NCBI RefSeq assembly: GCF_011009555.1
Contig: NZ_QXHD01000004.1
Span: 1,234,531 to 1,270,069, forward strand
From: Adonisia turfae CCMR0081
GTDB lineage: Bacteria > Cyanobacteriota > Cyanobacteriia > Phormidesmidales > Phormidesmidaceae
Length of the DNA stretch: 35,539 bases
Direction of reading: 5' to 3'
Made by a program: the position numbers and the translations under genes. How positions within the stretch are numbered: the stretch's first letter is position 1; each line of letters starts with the position of its first letter. Positions 31,832 to 35,539 of the stretch are shown one piece after another. A model generated the notes under the pieces. That model had not been told where the DNA came from, ran no database searches, and saw nothing but the letters and a program-made list of their open reading frames with translations.

Positions 31832-33721
31832 CTAAGACGATTCTGGATGAAAGTAATCATAGATCTGCTGAGCTAACTTAGGTCCCACCCCCGATACCGC
31901 TGTCAGCCGTTCTACGTTGGCCTCACGAATATAGTCGATGGACCTAAACTCAGCTAGCAGCATCTTTTGTCGATGGTGGCCCAGACCAGGAATCTCACTG
32001 AGACGAGAACGACGCATGCGATCTGTGCGTTTTTTGCGGTGGAAGCTGACGGCAAATCGGTGGGCTTCATCCCGTAACCGTCGCAATAACTGCACTCCCG
32101 GCTGTTCTGCTTCAGTGGGCAATGGCATGGATTCCCCTGGCAAAAAGATCTCCTCGCGTTTTTTCGCCAGACTCACCACATTTAACTCACTGAGCAAGTT
32201 GAGATCTTTTAGCACTTCGACCACGGCTGAGAGCTGCCCTTTACCACCGTCAATCATCACGAGGTCGGGCCAGTCTGGATTGCCAATCCGTTCCTTAGAC
32301 GGATCTTCTGCATATTTGCGAAAGCGACGACGGATCACTTCAGCCATACTGGCGAAGTCATCGGAATGACCGCTGGTAACCTTGGGATTTTTAATCTTGT
32401 AGTGACGATAATGTTGTTTCGCAGGCAGACCATCCACAAATACCACCTGGGAAGCCACGGCATCTGAGCCTTGAATGTGGGAAATGTCATAGCCTTCTAT
32501 GCGCTTGGGCTGACCCGGTAGATCGACAATTTCCGCCAAATCCTGCATTGCCTGGTTATTGCGATCGGCAAACCGCTGGGTGCGCGCTAGCTCATACTGG
32601 GCATTGCGCTCCACCATTTCCACCAACGCTGCCTTGGATTGCCGCTGGGGCACTTCGATGGTAACTTTACGTCCCTTTTGCTGGGTAAGAAACTCCGCCA
32701 GCATATCGGCATCCGGCAACGGGTGCTGCACCATGATTTCGCTGGGAATTTCCACCGCATCTACGGTGGGATAATGCGCTTCAAGCACCCGCTGCAAAAT
32801 TTGCCCCGGTGTGCCTGACTCGGTCTCGGCCACAAAGCCTAAACGTCCCACAAGGCGTCCTGCTCGAATTTGGAATAGCTGAATACAGGTGTGCTGATCG
32901 TCACCGGAGAGTGCGATCGCATCCCGCGAAATTGTGTCATCCGGCAACGCCACCTTTTGGTGGGCACTCAACGTTTGCAATCCACGAATCTGATCCCGCA
33001 GTCGTGCCGCATGCTCAAAGTTAAGCTTTTCAGCCGCCTTTTCCATTTGGGCTGCCAAGATTGACTCCAATTCCTGCACCCGCCCCTGAAAAACCATTGC
33101 CACCTTTTGGACAATCTTGTGATAGTCTCCCGGCGTAATCAGCTGTTGGCATACCCCAGGACATTGGCCAATGTCATAATTCAAGCAAGGTCGATCTTTA
33201 AATAAAGGCTGACGTCGCTGCCGCAGCGGAAATATTTTTTTAGAAATATGCAGCGTCCGGCGCAGCAAACCCGTATCTACATAAGGACCGTAGTAGCGAT
33301 CTTTCTTGGTGGTTTTTCGACGCTTACGAGTAATAAAGATGCGCGGGTAATCTTCTGACCAAGTAATGCAGAGATACGGATATTTTTTGTCATCCTTAAG
33401 CAACACATTAAAATAAGGCTGATGCTGCTTAATTAAGTTAGCCTCTAACACCAGCGCCTCGGCCTCAGTATCCGTAACAATAAATTCGATATCCACCACC
33501 TGGGTCACCATGACACTGATGCGCGGCGCGTGGTGCTGTTGTCCATTCCTAAAATAGGAACGTACTCGATTGCGCAGGCTTTTGGACTTACCTATATAAA
33601 GGATTTGATCATCCCCATCTCGCATGAAATAAACGCCCGGTTCCTGGGGAATTTCCTTGAGACGAGTTGCTAAGCGTTCAGGGTCTTTTAGTAGCGTCGT
33701 TGCAGCAGCAGCGGAAGGCAC
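31832..33721 (-). CDS. uvrC: UvrABC excinuclease subunit C
   Basis: UvrC makes the two incisions around damaged DNA in nucleotide excision repair. The protein has an N-terminal GIY-YIG nuclease ([20 protein letters not shown], within the first 60 residues) and a UVR domain that contacts UvrB (about 200-235, [17 protein letters not shown]). An RNase-H-like C-terminal nuclease follows ([17 protein letters not shown], then [14 protein letters not shown]), with a terminal helix-hairpin-helix pair ([26 protein letters not shown]). The GTG at 33721 is preferred (629 residues; GGAG 9 bases upstream) to a TTG at 33736 without a binding site. A 52-residue ORF follows on the same strand. Confidence 0.96.
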   Translation of the reverse strand: MPSAAAATTLLKDPERLATRLKEIPQEPGVYFMRDGDDQILYIGKSKSLRNRVRSYFRNGQQHHAPRISVMVTQVVDIEFIVTDTEAEALVLEANLIKQHQPYFNVLLKDDKKYPYLCITWSEDYPRIFITRKRRKTTKKDRYYGPYVDTGLLRRTLHISKKIFPLRQRRQPLFKDRPCLNYDIGQCPGVCQQLITPGDYHKIVQKVAMVFQGRVQELESILAAQMEKAAEKLNFEHAARLRDQIRGLQTLSAHQKVALPDDTISRDAIALSGDDQHTCIQLFQIRAGRLVGRLGFVAETESGTPGQILQRVLEAHYPTVDAVEIPSEIMVQHPLPDADMLAEFLTQQKGRKVTIEVPQRQSKAALVEMVERNAQYELARTQRFADRNNQAMQDLAEIVDLPGQPKRIEGYDISHIQGSDAVASQVVFVDGLPAKQHYRHYKIKNPKVTSGHSDDFASMAEVIRRRFRKYAEDPSKERIGNPDWPDLVMIDGGKGQLSAVVEVLKDLNLLSELNVVSLAKKREEIFLPGESMPLPTEAEQPGVQLLRRLRDEAHRFAVSFHRKKRTDRMRRSRLSEIPGLGHHRQKMLLAEFRSIDYIREANVERLTAVSGVGPKLAQQIYDYFHPESS

Positions 33722-33801
33722 TAAGGGTCTCTCCAAATCCGTTCTAGTAGACAGGGGCTATTGCCTTTCTATTCTGCATACATTTGTCCTAACTAGGTTA
33801 G

Positions 33802-34083
33802 CTAGAACATCTTTAGTAATCCTTGTTGCCCTACTAATATTTCGCGCAATAGGCTGATAAAGGCCACCCAAATGATGGGAGAAATATCTACTCCACCAAA
33901 CGGAGGGACTATTTTACGTACGGGCATCAAAAACGGCTCAGTCGGCCAGTACACCAAATTGAAGGGAAACTTGGTGGATTCTGCCTCGGGGTACCAAGTA
34001 AGAACGATGCGGAAAATAAACAGTAAGGTCATCACCGCTAGCAGCGGTCCAACGATCCAATTGCCAATTGTGATACCTGACAT
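33802..34083 (-). CDS. YggT-family (Ycf19-like) membrane protein
   Basis: The 93-residue protein has two hydrophobic segments (about 8-28 and 67-85) flanking the hallmark block LTWYPEAESTKFPFNLVYWPTEPFLMPVRKIVPPFGGVDISPIIW. In plants and cyanobacteria such proteins (CCB3, YLMG, Ycf19) act in membrane organisation, nucleoid or cytochrome b6f assembly; the role here is not fixed. The ATG at 34083 has GAGGA 9 bases upstream and is preferred to the TTG at 34089. It is divergent from psbX. Confidence 0.9.
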   Translation of the reverse strand: MSGITIGNWIVGPLLAVMTLLFIFRIVLTWYPEAESTKFPFNLVYWPTEPFLMPVRKIVPPFGGVDISPIIWVAFISLLREILVGQQGLLKMF

Positions 34084-34331
34084 CGTCAATGTTCCTCGTT
34101 AAATGAGTGATTCACTTTAAGGATTGTAAAGCTTAGCTCGATGGCTATGGCCTGCACATTCGCAATCTTTTTAGTAAAAAAACTAAAAAGCCTTGATGTA
34201 AAAAGCATTTAGCGTTTTCAAGCACATTAACCCTGTTTTTTGCCCCAATGAAAAGGCTTCTCAAGGTTAACGTTGCTCGATACTATATTAAGCAAGCATT
34301 ACAAACGTTTGCGGAACTAAAGAGTAAAGCC

Positions 34332-34448
34332 ATGACACCTTCACTGACTAATTTCTTACTGAGCCTGGTTGCTGGAGCTGCAATTGTAGTGATCCCAGTA
34401 ACTGTTGCTCTTGTCTTTATCAGTCAGCGCGACAAAATCAGACGCTAA
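34332..34448 (+). CDS. psbX: Photosystem II reaction-centre protein PsbX
   Basis: PsbX is a one-helix subunit at the periphery of photosystem II. The 38-residue product starts [20 protein letters not shown], its helix spans about 6-30, and it ends SQRDKIRR, matching PsbX of other cyanobacteria. The reading frame is open back to an ATG at 34248, but that would add 28 residues not seen in PsbX, so the internal ATG is used. A terminator lies about 100 bases downstream, and ycf66 follows, a gene pair I recall as conserved in cyanobacteria. Confidence 0.94.
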   Translation: MTPSLTNFLLSLVAGAAIVVIPVTVALVFISQRDKIRR

Positions 34449-34551
34449 ACCTTATTGCATTTGGCTTGAAGTAAACATAAGTACTTTAAGTCTTTAAGTA
34501 TAGGTAAGAGCAGCGATAATTTCCTGGTCAATGTCTTGTGTAAACGAACCG

Positions 34552-34580
34552 AGAGTACAGCCGATGCTGTGCTCTTTTTT
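34552..34580 (+). terminator. Intrinsic terminator after psbX
   Basis: AGAGTACAGC (34552-34561) pairs, with one G-U pair, with GCTGTGCTCT (34566-34575) around the loop CGAT, followed by T residues up to 34580. It would end the psbX message before ycf66. Confidence 0.88.
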
Positions 34581-34730
34581 ATGACTGCAGTTTGACCATT
34601 GAACAAATTCTGAGCTGATTTATCAAAAGACAAATCCAAAGCTGCCCGCTAGGATAGAATTGGTGGCTATGGAATAGTCATGTCAGGCAAAACGCCTGTT
34701 AGAGGGCCACCATAATACGAGGAAGCAATT

Positions 34731-35539
34731 GTGAATTTTGGTACTCCTGTCCCGCTGCTGGTTGGATTAATACTCATTCTTGGTGCGGTTGGGCTTTTCT
34801 TTCTAGACAAATTTAAGCCGGGCTATGAACGCAGCTCTGACAAGGTTTACTCAATCCTACTTTTGCTGTCTGGCGTCTTCCTGCTAGCCCATTTAAATAT
34901 GGAGCTGCTGGCTTCTTTTCAGCAGGTAATGCTAGTGGGGATGCTGACTACCTTGATTATCAACGATATCAGCAAACGAGAGTCTAACCGCGTCAGGTCA
35001 GGGGAGCGTGAAGGTCCACCACCACGGCGCTATGAGGAACGTCCCCGTCGGGTTTATCGTGCAGAATTGGACGACTGGGATACACCAGGATCCAGACAAC
35101 CTCGTATCCCCAGCGATCGCTATCGGGATGATAGCTATGGCGATCGCTACGAGCCACGCCCTTTAGAGCCCCAGCCCCCAGCCCCATATCAAGACCGTCG
35201 ACCACCAGCACGCTTACAGCCAGGGCAGCCAAGACAGGGAGAAGAGTTTGATAACTACTCGAACGATCGGGGTCGACCCGATAGTGGTCCAGGGAATCGT
35301 TCAAACAGTTTTTACAACAACCCTCGCTATGATGGCAACGGGGGGCCTTCAGGTCCAGGCAGTCGGCCACAGCGACCAACCCAACGCCCACCACAGTCAC
35401 CACAGCGCCCTCCCATGGATACACCGGTGCCTGCAGGTAATGGCGCTGGCCACAGCTTAGGTGGTTTGCCACAGCCGCCTCGGGAATCAGCCCCCCCCCC
35501 TGCTGAGCGTCCTCCCCTTAATGTTCGTCCTCGCCCTAC
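34731..35539 (+). CDS. ycf66: Ycf66-family protein, 3' end outside the window
   Basis: The frame starts at the GTG at 34731, with AGGA 7 bases upstream, and is still open at the right edge (269 codons plus two bases). The N-terminal 95 residues hold two or three hydrophobic segments (VPLLVGLILILGAVGLFF, then LLLLSGVFLLAHLNMELL and a third near 65-85), as in Ycf66. The rest is a long, disordered, proline-, arginine- and glycine-rich tail with repeats of the type RPPQSPQRPP. HIP1-like GCGATCGC units occur in the tail (35113-35150). The function is unknown; the pairing with psbX suggests a thylakoid role. Confidence 0.85.
   Translation, partial: MNFGTPVPLLVGLILILGAVGLFFLDKFKPGYERSSDKVYSILLLLSGVFLLAHLNMELLASFQQVMLVGMLTTLIINDISKRESNRVRSGEREGPPPRRYEERPRRVYRAELDDWDTPGSRQPRIPSDRYRDDSYGDRYEPRPLEPQPPAPYQDRRPPARLQPGQPRQGEEFDNYSNDRGRPDSGPGNRSNSFYNNPRYDGNGGPSGPGSRPQRPTQRPPQSPQRPPMDTPVPAGNGAGHSLGGLPQPPRESAPPPAERPPLNVRPRP

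Noticed and set aside
34167..34190. CTTTTTAGT-A6-ACTAAAAAG inverted repeat between the YggT gene and psbX
   Set aside because: Composed almost only of A and T, so a chance hairpin or promoter spacer; no transcript ends here.
34248..34331. 28-residue N-terminal extension of psbX
   Set aside because: PsbX proteins start at MTPSLT; the extension has no match and no binding site, although the frame is open.

Overview
The window is cyanobacterial chromosome. It carries photosystem II psbX beside ycf66, a ZipN/Ftn2 (ARC6-like) division gene, a sigG-type sigma factor and the alpha and beta genes of pyruvate dehydrogenase. It also carries many copies of the HIP1 octamer GCGATCGC (for example at 3648 and 13368, and inside several genes). 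No rRNA, tRNA, CRISPR array, complete insertion sequence or prophage was recognised. Species cannot be fixed by eye.

Layout. 1-3037: the 5' part of a phytol-kinase-like gene (-), then pyrH-frr (+, overlapping) and a geranylgeranyl-reductase-family flavoprotein (+). 3038-3473 is an AT-rich gap with a strong hairpin and a candidate promoter for a small zinc-ribbon protein. 3726-8388 is mostly minus strand: rlmN, an SPFH/stomatin protein, a rhomboid protease and a LysR regulator, with one secreted DUF2135-like protein on the plus strand. 9016-12085 is a compact plus-strand signalling unit: a NarL-type response regulator, a CHASE2 histidine kinase overlapping it by one base, then a 45-59 residue predicted exported peptide closed by a near-perfect terminator. 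12086-12880 is a gene-poor patch with palindromes and repeats. 12881-19989 is minus strand: a periplasmic adaptor (membrane-fusion) gene with a striking palindromic operator upstream, an AarF/UbiB-like kinase, a small holin-like membrane protein, an MGME1-like PD-(D/E)XK nuclease and zipN.

20571-26371 is plus strand: pdhA-pdhB, secD-secF plus a small membrane protein, and a GNAT acetyltransferase. 26305-30470 is minus strand: an orphan sugar-binding lipoprotein, an ABC-2 permease subunit, sigG and a second ABC-2 permease subunit. 30616-31652 holds arfB with a coupled serine hydrolase (+). A 52-residue ORF, uvrC and a YggT-family gene follow on the minus strand. psbX and a truncated ycf66 end the window on the plus strand.

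Most of the window is conserved housekeeping: nucleotide and translation factors, ribosome rescue and methylation, DNA repair, protein export, division and photosystem. The accessory signal is in regulation: the kinase/regulator/peptide unit with four small palindromes upstream, a textbook LysR box, a TetR-like palindrome before the adaptor gene, and sigG joined to a transporter subunit. The best candidate for an undescribed system is the 9016-12085 unit. Start sites were re-chosen in several genes (frr, rlmN, zipN, pdhA, the GNAT gene, uvrC, the YggT gene, psbX) from family length and ribosome-binding sites.
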